Positions 7,350 through 14,652 of a stretch of DNA of 64,000 nt are shown here, piece after piece. Location: positions 62,001 through 126,000 of the forward strand of contig ONHQ01000001.1 in assembly GCA_900317685.1 (NCBI GenBank), in the 5' to 3' direction. Position 1 is the first letter of the stretch. Each line of letters opens with the position of its first letter. The notes under the pieces are model-generated. The model saw nothing but the letters and a program-made list of their open reading frames with translations. It was not told the origin of the DNA and did no database searches. Origin of the DNA: an uncultured Prevotella sp. (GTDB lineage: Bacteria; Bacteroidota; Bacteroidia; Bacteroidales; Bacteroidaceae). The translations under genes were made by a program, and so were the position numbers.

Positions 7350-9560
7350 TTACATACATGCCACGGTCAGTCCGGCCATGACAATGCTCACCATCGACAT
7401 CAGTTTGATCAGGATGTTGAGCGAGGGGCCAGACGTGTCTTTGAACGGATCACCGACGGTATCGCCGACAATCGTAGCCTTGTGGCAGGGTGATCCTTTA
7501 CCGCCGAAGCGTCCTTCCTCGACGCTCTTCTTGGCGTTGTCCCAGGCGCCACCGGCGTTAGCCATGAACACGGCGAGGGTGAAACCGGCGGCCAGTCCAC
7601 CGACGAGCAGGCCGAGAACTCCCGCCACGCCGAGCACCATACCCACTACGATGGGGATGATGATCGCCAACAGCGAGGGCAGAATCATCTCGCGCTGTGC
7701 CGACTTCGTGCTGATCTCGACGCAGCGGCCATAGTCCGGAGTGGCTTTCCCCTCAAGAATGCCTTGGATCTCATGGAACTGCCGGCGCACCTCGCTGACC
7801 ATCTTCTCGGCCGCGCGGCCCACAGCACCCATGGTCAGACCACAGAAGAGAAAGGCTGCCATGGCACCGAGAAACGCTCCGACGAGGACACGCGGGTTCA
7901 TCAGGTTGACTTGGAAGAAGTTCATGAAGTCGGGCATCGTCGCTTTGGCCGGGTCAAAGGCCTGTCCGGCAGCATCGAGAAACTGCTGTCCGTCGGCGAC
8001 GGCGCGGCTCATGGCCAGCTTGATCTCCTCGACATACGAGGCGAGCAACGCCAGTGCAGTGAGAGCTGCTGAGCCGATGGCGAAGCCCTTACCGGTTGCT
8101 GCCGTGGTGTTGCCGAGTGCGTCGAGGGCATCCGTGCGTTTGCGGATTTCGTCTCCCAATCCGCTCATCTCGGCATTGCCGCCGGCGTTGTCAGCGATAG
8201 GACCGTAGGCATCCGTGGCGAGCGTGATGCCGAGCGTGGAGAGCATGCCCACGGCAGCTATGCCTATGCCGTAGAGTCCGAGGCTGATGCTGGTCGCGCT
8301 CATGCTCAGATCAAAGCCGTTGGCACAGAGATAGCTCAGCATGATAGCCACCGAGATGGTGAGCACGGGCACGCAGGTGGAGATCATGCCGGTGCCTATG
8401 CCCTTGATGATCACCGTGGCGGCACCCGTCTGACTGGCTTCTGCGATGTGTTGTGTCGGCTTATAGCTCTGCGAGGTATAGTATTCCGTGGCCTGTCCGA
8501 TGATCACTCCCGCGGCGAGACCACTGACAACGGAGAATCCTATGCCCAGCCAGTTGTCGATTTGTAGCCAATAGAGAATGGCGAAGGTAGCCACGGCGAT
8601 GAGGATGGCACTCGTGTTTGTACCCACTCCGAGGGCGTGGAGCAGGTCTTTCATCGTCGCGCCGTCCTTGGTGCGTACGAGGAAGATGCCGAGCAGACTG
8701 AGGAAGACACCGACAGCGGCGATGAGCATCGGTGCGATGACGGCTCTGAGCTGCATGTCGCCGGCACTCATGGCAAAGGCCGTGGCGCCAAGAGCTGCCG
8801 TGGAGAGAATGCTGCCGCAATAGCTCTCGTAGAGGTCGGCGCCCATGCCGGCCACGTCGCCGACGTTGTCACCGACATTGTCGGCAATGGTGGCCGGGTT
8901 GCGCGGGTCGTCTTCGGGAATGTCAGCCTCGACTTTTCCGACGAGGTCGGCGCCGACATCAGCCGCCTTGGTGTATATGCCGCCGCCAACACGTGCGAAG
9001 AGAGCCTGTGTGGAAGCGCCCATGCCAAAGGTGAGCATCGTCGTGGTGATGGTGACGAGAGCGGTATGTGGGTCGATGTCGCTATAGAAACAGTTCAGAA
9101 TGAGAAACCACACGGCGATGTCGAGCAGGCCGAGTCCTACGACGACGAGTCCCATGACAGCACCGGAGCGAAATGCGATCTTCAAGCCTTTGTGCAGTCC
9201 TTCGCGCGCCGCGTTGGCCGTACGTCCACTGGCGTAGGTGGCCGTCTTCATGCCGAAGAATCCTGCAAGTCCACTGAAGAAACCGCCCGTGAGGAATGCA
9301 AACGGCACCCACGGGTTCTGGGCATTGAAGCCGTAGGCCATGATGGCGAAGATGATGGCCAGCACGATAAACACGATGAGCACCACACGATATTGCTGTC
9401 GCAGATAGGCCATCGCACCCCGACGGATGTAGAGGGCGATTTCTTTCATGCGTGGCGTTCCCTCGTCTTCCTTCATCATATTTCGGAAGAACAGCCATGC
9501 CATCATCAGGGCACAGACAGAGGCCAGCGGGATAAGCCAAAAGACAACAGGTAAGTTCAT
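7350..9560 (-). CDS. hppA: Membrane-bound ion-pumping pyrophosphatase
   Basis: Integral membrane enzyme coupling pyrophosphate hydrolysis to cation export. It has 736 residues from the ATG at 9560 (MNLPVVFWLIPLASV). A longer in-frame start at 9668 lies upstream of the promoter and is rejected. The chain is about 16 membrane helices with the diagnostic DNVGDNVGDVAGMGADLYES loop (pyrophosphate/Mg binding) and the late KATIVGDTVGDPFKD motif. The GNTTAATGKG segment has Ala where potassium-independent enzymes carry Lys, so a potassium-dependent type is expected. Some Bacteroides members of this group pump sodium with or without protons. The exported ion cannot be decided here. Confidence 0.93.
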   Translation of the reverse strand: MNLPVVFWLIPLASVCALMMAWLFFRNMMKEDEGTPRMKEIALYIRRGAMAYLRQQYRVVLIVFIVLAIIFAIMAYGFNAQNPWVPFAFLTGGFFSGLAGFFGMKTATYASGRTANAAREGLHKGLKIAFRSGAVMGLVVVGLGLLDIAVWFLILNCFYSDIDPHTALVTITTTMLTFGMGASTQALFARVGGGIYTKAADVGADLVGKVEADIPEDDPRNPATIADNVGDNVGDVAGMGADLYESYCGSILSTAALGATAFAMSAGDMQLRAVIAPMLIAAVGVFLSLLGIFLVRTKDGATMKDLLHALGVGTNTSAILIAVATFAILYWLQIDNWLGIGFSVVSGLAAGVIIGQATEYYTSQSYKPTQHIAEASQTGAATVIIKGIGTGMISTCVPVLTISVAIMLSYLCANGFDLSMSATSISLGLYGIGIAAVGMLSTLGITLATDAYGPIADNAGGNAEMSGLGDEIRKRTDALDALGNTTAATGKGFAIGSAALTALALLASYVEEIKLAMSRAVADGQQFLDAAGQAFDPAKATMPDFMNFFQVNLMNPRVLVGAFLGAMAAFLFCGLTMGAVGRAAEKMVSEVRRQFHEIQGILEGKATPDYGRCVEISTKSAQREMILPSLLAIIIPIVVGMVLGVAGVLGLLVGGLAAGFTLAVFMANAGGAWDNAKKSVEEGRFGGKGSPCHKATIVGDTVGDPFKDTSGPSLNILIKLMSMVSIVMAGLTVACM

Positions 9561-9626
9561 AGGGCACGACGATTGAAGGGTTAGACACGACGATGACGCG
9601 GTTCTCAACGCGTCCGTTTTCGGTGG

Positions 9627-9657
9627 CAAATATAGGTAAAAAAGCAATAGGTTGCAA
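9627..9657 (-). promoter_or_regulatory. Promoter of the pyrophosphatase gene
   Basis: Minus strand: TTG at 9657-9655, 20-base spacer, TATATTTG at 9634-9627. It lies about 65 bases before the chosen start and overlaps the rejected N-terminal extension. Confidence 0.72.
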
Positions 9658-9948
9658 CTTTTAAGCACCTAAAAATCAGTATTTTTACAATGTTTGACCT
9701 AACGGTTTCAAGAGCCGGTAAAAGCGAACAATAAAGCTGCCTTTATTGACAACGCGTTATATATATAATAAGGTGTAGGTAAGCATCGACTGTCGTTTAG
9801 TTCCAAAGAATCTAATAAAAGTAGTTCAATGTGGGCCTTCAATCTGGAGAAACCCAAACGCACAAAGAGAGGTCGTCAAGTTCTGAAAGCAGTCGATGTC
9901 GGCGAGCTGGCAATGCGTGGCAATTGATTTTGCTGTCTGACAAGCAAT

Positions 9949-10000
9949 CGTTCGCTGCGTAGGAAAAGATCATTCCCTACGCAGCAAACGATCTTTTTCT
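9949..10000 (+). terminator. Long hairpin with T-rich tail
   Basis: CGTTCGCTGCGTAGG (9949-9963) pairs almost perfectly with CCTACGCAGCAAACG (9976-9990), followed by ATCTTTTTCT. It looks like a rho-independent terminator on the plus strand, but no plus-strand gene was found before it, so it may be the end of a small RNA or a relic. Confidence 0.5.
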
Positions 10001-10025
10001 ATAGGATTACAATATAGAGAACATT

Positions 10026-10135
10026 GTTTCAACCTCACGAGAACACAGTTTCAACCCCACGAGAACACAGCTTCAACCCCACGAGAACAGTACTTTAATG
10101 CCACGAGAACAGTACTTTGATGCCATAAGAATATA
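10026..10135 (+). repeat. Five 22-bp tandem repeats
   Basis: Five consecutive 22-bp units of the form GTTTCAACCCCACGAGAACA plus two bases. The centre (CACGAGAACA) is conserved in the first four, and the fifth is degraded. There are no spacers, so this is not a CRISPR array. Confidence 0.85.
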
Positions 10136-10177
10136 GCTTGTCATCAACGACAATGGAATCGTGATAGCTTGATTATA

Positions 10178-10202
10178 GGCACAGTGGATATTTCCCGTGG
10201 GG
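10178..10202 (+). repeat. Dispersed 24-bp repeat, copy 1
   Basis: GGCACAGTGGATATTTCCCG followed by TGGG is the reverse complement, at 23 of 24 positions, of 38625-38648. Confidence 0.65.
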
Positions 10203-10351
10203 CTGATATGAGTCTTCTTCTTTGGTTACAGTTCCTTGGTTGGTTAGAGAGGCCACAGCTCAAGGATCATAGTTGCATAACCCAAAGCCAGAAAAAAATC
10301 GTGGTGTCCTGCCATGGACTTCTGCGCCTGCGCCCCGTTCTCCCAACAAAG

Positions 10352-11161
10352 TTATTTCAGTATAAACTTCTCGACCACGTGTGCCACACCGTCCTCTTCG
10401 TTGCTGTAGGTGATGTAGTCGGCCGTGTCCTGGATGTCTTTGGGCGCATTGGCCATGGCCACGCCGAGTCCCGCGAAGCGTATCATGCTCTGGTCGTTGT
10501 AGCCGTCTCCGCATGCGATGACCTCTTCGCGGCGGATACCGGTCAGATCAAAGAGACGCTCCAGCGAGTGTGCCTTGTCGATGCCGGGCGGCACGCATTC
10601 CAGGAAGAAACCGGCTGAGCGGTAGACATCCATCACGCCTTTGAACGTCCCGGTCAGTTGCAGTTCGAGTTCATGTAGCGGTGTCGGGTCGCCGACGACC
10701 AGACATTTGTTGATCGGGTAGCGGATCTGATGGATGAAATCAGTGTATTCCTCCACGGGCATCTTGTTGATGAATGCCTCGTGGAGGACATATTTGTTGG
10801 CCTTTTTCGTTGCCGCGATCTTCTCGTCCTGGTAGGTGAGCATCTCCATGCCGTGCTTCTTGACCGCCTTGTAGAGTGGGGGGACGACCTCAGGGTTCAA
10901 GGGTTGGTCAAAGACCACCTTGCCCGTGGCGCAGTCGGTGATGCGTCCACCGTTGAAGGCAAGGATAAATCCTTGGTACGTTTTCAGGTCCAGTTCCTCA
11001 GCGAGCGCCGTGATACCATAGGTGGGGCGCCCCGATGCGAGAACGATGCGCACGCCCTGCTGTTCTGCTTTCAGCAGCGTGTCGCGTGTGCGTGGTGTCA
11101 TCTCTTTCTTACTATTAGTCAGCGTGCCGTCGAGATCGAGCACGATCATCTTGTAGTCCAT
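10352..11161 (-). CDS. Cof-type HAD-superfamily phosphatase
   Basis: A 269-residue soluble hydrolase of the HAD superfamily, Cof (class IIB cap) subfamily, which dephosphorylates sugar phosphates, nucleotides or flavin/pyridoxal phosphates. Motif I is LDLDGTLTN with nucleophile Asp9 and Asp11. Motif II is in LASGRPT. Motif IV is ACGDGYNDQSM near residue 215, followed by LGVAMANAP. The cap domain lies between motifs II and III. The substrate cannot be predicted. A TAACTTTG element at 11230-11223 is the likely promoter. A second family member is encoded at 42687. Confidence 0.9.
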   Translation of the reverse strand: MDYKMIVLDLDGTLTNSKKEMTPRTRDTLLKAEQQGVRIVLASGRPTYGITALAEELDLKTYQGFILAFNGGRITDCATGKVVFDQPLNPEVVPPLYKAVKKHGMEMLTYQDEKIAATKKANKYVLHEAFINKMPVEEYTDFIHQIRYPINKCLVVGDPTPLHELELQLTGTFKGVMDVYRSAGFFLECVPPGIDKAHSLERLFDLTGIRREEVIACGDGYNDQSMIRFAGLGVAMANAPKDIQDTADYITYSNEEDGVAHVVEKFILK

Positions 11162-11222
11162 GTGCGTATAAATATGTGTTACGGCGAAACCGAGCGCTTC
11201 GCCCGTTCTATTCTCTCATTTC

Positions 11223-11230
11223 GCAAAGTT
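11223..11230 (-). promoter_or_regulatory. Putative -7 element for the HAD phosphatase gene
   Basis: Minus-strand TAACTTTG about 60 bases before the start codon. No TTTG at the expected distance. Confidence 0.5.
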
Positions 11231-11527
11231 ACGCTTTTCTGCTGATACCATGAAATGCAAGCGCGAAAATATTGGATGCATCCCCGTATTTATGCTGTTC
11301 TTGCATCATATCAGCACTTCCTCTGCGTGCGAAATGCCAAATATGTAACATTTGTGTACCTATTCTGTAACATGGTTGCGGGCAGTTTCGTTGCAAAAAG
11401 CTTAATTTTGCATTGTCATTCCTAATAACGATTCACAGCAGGTTGTCATGCCTGCTTCAATTATTATACTTTTAAAACTCAACCAACCAGGCGAAAATAT
11501 GTCTTCAATCATCATCTAAATACCATT
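11231..11527. other. Divergent intergenic region before the GH31 gene
   Basis: It contains the plus-strand -7 element TAATTTTG at 11403-11410 and a small hairpin (AGCAGG...CCTGCT near 11438-11458) in the likely leader of the GH31 mRNA. Nothing else was recognised. Confidence 0.5.
11403..11410 (+). promoter_or_regulatory. Putative -7 element for the GH31 gene
   Basis: TAATTTTG on the plus strand, about 118 bases before the start codon. The closest upstream TTG is 24 bases away, slightly too far. Confidence 0.5.
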
Positions 11528-14476
11528 ATGCACATTCATCACAAATATCTGATAGCCGCCCTGATGCTGCTCTCCAGCATGGGCTTGTCCGCAGCGTCGT
11601 TTACACGCAGCGGCAACTTTGTCTCTGTGGAGGTAGCCCATCCCGGTCCTAATGATCCGCACTGGGTGCGCCTGCAGGTCATCGGCAAGAAGATCATCCG
11701 TGTGGAGGCTACCCGCGAGAAGGCTTTCCCCGAGAAGCAGAGTCTCATCATCGTGAAACAGCCAACGCCTGCCTTCAGTTACTCGGTATCGGAGGACAGC
11801 CGCGACGTGAAGATCAACACGTCGGCGGTAGTGGCGAAAGTCGACAAGCAGACGGGACTCGTCCGCTTCTACGACGAGAACGGCAAGCAGATCCTCGCTG
11901 AGGACACCGGCGGTAAACAGCTTTTCCCCTATACGGTGCCTGAGCGGGAGATTGGCGTGGACAGCCATCTCACTGATGCGCAAAAGCATGGATGGACGTG
12001 GCTGCTGCGCTTTGCCGACAACAAAGGCGAAGCACTCTATGGACTCGGACAGCACCAGGCCAACGAGCTGAACATGAAGGGGCTGAACGAGGAACTCTAT
12101 CAGTACAACACCAAGGTCAGCGTGCCCTTTGTGGTGAGCAACAAAGGCTATGGCATCCTGTGGGACAGCTACAGCTATTGCCGCTTCGGCAACCCCGGTG
12201 AAAACCTGCCGCTGAACCGCGCTTTCCGTCTTTACGACAAGAACGGAGTGGCAGGAAACCTTACCGGTACCTATACCGACCGCGACGGCAAGACCATCAC
12301 ACGCGCTGAGGACAGCATCTGCTACGAGGTGAGCCTGCCGGCATTGGCATTGAAGCGCAACAGCGACGGCGACGTGAGCCATCTGCCTGCCGGTTTCAAG
12401 CTCAACGGCGCCCATGTGACCTATGAAGGATACCTCGAGGCACCTGTTGACAACAACTATCATTTCAATCTCTACTACGCTGGATATACCAAAGTGTACG
12501 TCGACGGCAAGGAGGTAGTGCCCGAACATTGGCGTCAGGCATGGAACCCCAATGCGTGCCGGTTTAACGTTCCGATGAGAGCAGGACAAAAGGTGAAGCT
12601 GCTCATCGACTGGTTGCCCGACGGCGATGTGTCGTATTGCGCGCTGAGAGTAGCACCTCCACGTAGTGAGCAACGTCAGCAGCAGTTGACCGTATGGAGC
12701 GAGATGGCCAAGGATCTCGACTATTACTTCATTGCCGGAAACACCGTCGACGAGGTCATCCACGGCTATCGCACGCTGACGGGCAAAGCGCAGGTGCTAC
12801 CCAAGTGGGCTTTGGGCTTCTGGCAGAGCCGTGAACGCTATAGGACAAGTGACGACATTGAGCAGACGCTCGCGGAGTTCCGTCGCCGCCATATCCCTGT
12901 TGACAACATCGTGCAGGACTGGAACTACTGGGCCGACGACCAATGGGGCAGTCACCAGTTCGAGGCTTCGCGCTACCCCAATCCGCAGGCAATGCTCGAC
13001 AGCGTACATCAGATGCACGGACGCTTCATGATCTCGGTATGGCCAAAGTTCTACCCCAACACGAAGAACTACCAGGAACTCGACGACAAAGGATGGATGT
13101 ATCATCAGAGTATCGCTGATTCCATCCGCGACTGGGTGGGTCCCGGCTATATGAACTCGTTCTACGATGCCTATGCCGAAGGCGCCCGCAAGATGTTCTG
13201 GCGGCAGATGGATGAGAATCTCTATACCAAATATCACCACGGTATCGATGCCTGGTGGATGGACGCCTCGGAGCCTAACGTGCGCGACTGCACGCCGATG
13301 TGGTACCGCAAGGCACTGAGCGGATCGACTGCTTTGGGCTCTACGACGGAATATTTCAACGCTTACTCGCTCGTCAACGCCGATGCCATCTACAACGGAC
13401 AGCGCGAGGTAAACCCCAACCAGCGTGTTTTCCTGCTCACCCGTAGTGGCTTCGCCGGTGAACAGCGATTCTCCACAGCAACGTGGAGCGGCGACATCGG
13501 CACACGATGGGAAGACATGCGCGCGCAGATGACAGCCGGACTGAACTACAACCTGGCCGGACTGCCCTTCTGGGGCATGGATCAGGGTGGCTTCTCGGTG
13601 GAGAACCGATATGTCAAAGCCCAACAGCTCTATGACAAAACCGGTGAGGAAAACGCTGACTTGAAGGAGTGGCGCGAGCTGCAGACCCGCTGGAATGAGT
13701 TTGGATGCTTCATTCCGCTCTACCGCACGCATGGCCAGTGGCCGTTGCGTGAGGTGTGGAACATAGCCCCGGAGTCACATCCTGCCTACAAGGCCATTGT
13801 CTGGTACGACCGCCTGCGCTATCGTCTGATGCCCTATATCTATTCTTTGGCCGGTGCCGTTCACTTCAGTGACTACACGATGATGCGTGCGCTGGTGATG
13901 GACTTCAATGGTGACGATAAGGTCTACAATGTCAAGGACCAGTGGATGTTCGGTCCCTCGCTCATGGCTTGCCCCGTGGCGAAGTACCAGGCACGTAGCC
14001 GTGAGGTCTACCTGCCCGCTCAGCGTGGTTGGTATGACCTGCTCTCAGGTAAGCACTACGATGGCGGACAGCCCATTACGGCCGACGCACCGCTGGAGCG
14101 TATACCGGTCTTTGTGCCCGAGGGAAGCCTGCTGCCACTGGGGCCGGAAATGGAATGGAGTGACGAGAAGCCTGCGGAGACCATCGATCTCTATGTCTTC
14201 GCCGGTCGTGACGGCAGCTTCACGCTCTATGAGGACGAGAATACTAACTACAACTACGAGAAAGGACGCTACGCCACCATCCCGATGACATGGAACGAGC
14301 GCCAGCATACGCTGACCATCGGTGCCCGCAAAGGTACGTTCAATGGTATGCTGAAGAACCGTAAGTTCAACGTCATCCTTGTCAGTCCGACACATGCGCA
14401 AGGCCTTGACATCGACCATGCGGTCAAAGGAAAACTGGTCAAGTACAATGGCAGCCGCGTTGTGGTGAAGCTATAA
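11528..14476 (+). CDS. GH31 alpha-xylosidase/alpha-glucosidase with PA14 insert
   Basis: A 982-residue secreted glycoside hydrolase. A signal peptide (MHIHHKYLIAALMLLSSMGLSAAS) is followed by the GH31 N-terminal beta-sandwich, a PA14 module inserted at about residues 285-385, the (beta/alpha)8 catalytic domain, and C-terminal beta domains. The nucleophile is Asp579 in GIDAWWMDASEPN and the acid/base is Asp656 in WSGDIGTRWED. The 77-residue spacing and the PA14 insert match the Bacteroides xyloglucan alpha-xylosidase type (BoGH31A), so cleavage of alpha-1,6-xylose from xylogluco-oligosaccharides is the best guess. Alpha-glucosidase activity is the alternative. No SusC/SusD pair or other xyloglucan enzymes are nearby. 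Confidence 0.9.
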   Translation: MHIHHKYLIAALMLLSSMGLSAASFTRSGNFVSVEVAHPGPNDPHWVRLQVIGKKIIRVEATREKAFPEKQSLIIVKQPTPAFSYSVSEDSRDVKINTSAVVAKVDKQTGLVRFYDENGKQILAEDTGGKQLFPYTVPEREIGVDSHLTDAQKHGWTWLLRFADNKGEALYGLGQHQANELNMKGLNEELYQYNTKVSVPFVVSNKGYGILWDSYSYCRFGNPGENLPLNRAFRLYDKNGVAGNLTGTYTDRDGKTITRAEDSICYEVSLPALALKRNSDGDVSHLPAGFKLNGAHVTYEGYLEAPVDNNYHFNLYYAGYTKVYVDGKEVVPEHWRQAWNPNACRFNVPMRAGQKVKLLIDWLPDGDVSYCALRVAPPRSEQRQQQLTVWSEMAKDLDYYFIAGNTVDEVIHGYRTLTGKAQVLPKWALGFWQSRERYRTSDDIEQTLAEFRRRHIPVDNIVQDWNYWADDQWGSHQFEASRYPNPQAMLDSVHQMHGRFMISVWPKFYPNTKNYQELDDKGWMYHQSIADSIRDWVGPGYMNSFYDAYAEGARKMFWRQMDENLYTKYHHGIDAWWMDASEPNVRDCTPMWYRKALSGSTALGSTTEYFNAYSLVNADAIYNGQREVNPNQRVFLLTRSGFAGEQRFSTATWSGDIGTRWEDMRAQMTAGLNYNLAGLPFWGMDQGGFSVENRYVKAQQLYDKTGEENADLKEWRELQTRWNEFGCFIPLYRTHGQWPLREVWNIAPESHPAYKAIVWYDRLRYRLMPYIYSLAGAVHFSDYTMMRALVMDFNGDDKVYNVKDQWMFGPSLMACPVAKYQARSREVYLPAQRGWYDLLSGKHYDGGQPITADAPLERIPVFVPEGSLLPLGPEMEWSDEKPAETIDLYVFAGRDGSFTLYEDENTNYNYEKGRYATIPMTWNERQHTLTIGARKGTFNGMLKNRKFNVILVSPTHAQGLDIDHAVKGKLVKYNGSRVVVKL

Positions 14477-14555
14477 AGGGCAGAGGTTAGAATGTAGGGA
14501 CCTCGATGTTGGACCTGTGTCTGCTTCGGCTGTGTCCCTGAAAGCTTACCTGCTG

Positions 14556-14612
14556 TATATAAATAAATGAGGAAGACGACATTCGTTTGTCGTCTCCCTC
14601 ATTATTTATATA
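14556..14612. terminator. Bidirectional terminator between GH31 and mscS genes
   Basis: A long stem, AATGAGG-A-AGACGACA pairing with TGTCGTCT-C-CCTCATT, flanked on both sides by A/T-rich runs (ATATAAATA and TATTTATAT). It lies between two convergent genes and can serve both. Confidence 0.8.
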
Positions 14613-14652
14613 GTGGTGATGTACTCTGTTGAGTAGCTCTCCCTTCTTTTCG

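Larger units (their letters stand above)
9661..10351. other. Long intergenic region (no gene recognised)
   Basis: About 690 bases between two minus-strand genes. It holds a long hairpin (9949-9990), five 22-bp tandem repeats (10026-10135) and one copy of a 24-bp dispersed repeat (10178-10202). No ORF with recognisable content or a plausible start signal was seen. Confidence 0.6.

Noticed and set aside
10026-10135. CRISPR array
   Set aside because: The 22-bp units are directly contiguous with no spacers, and no cas genes are present.
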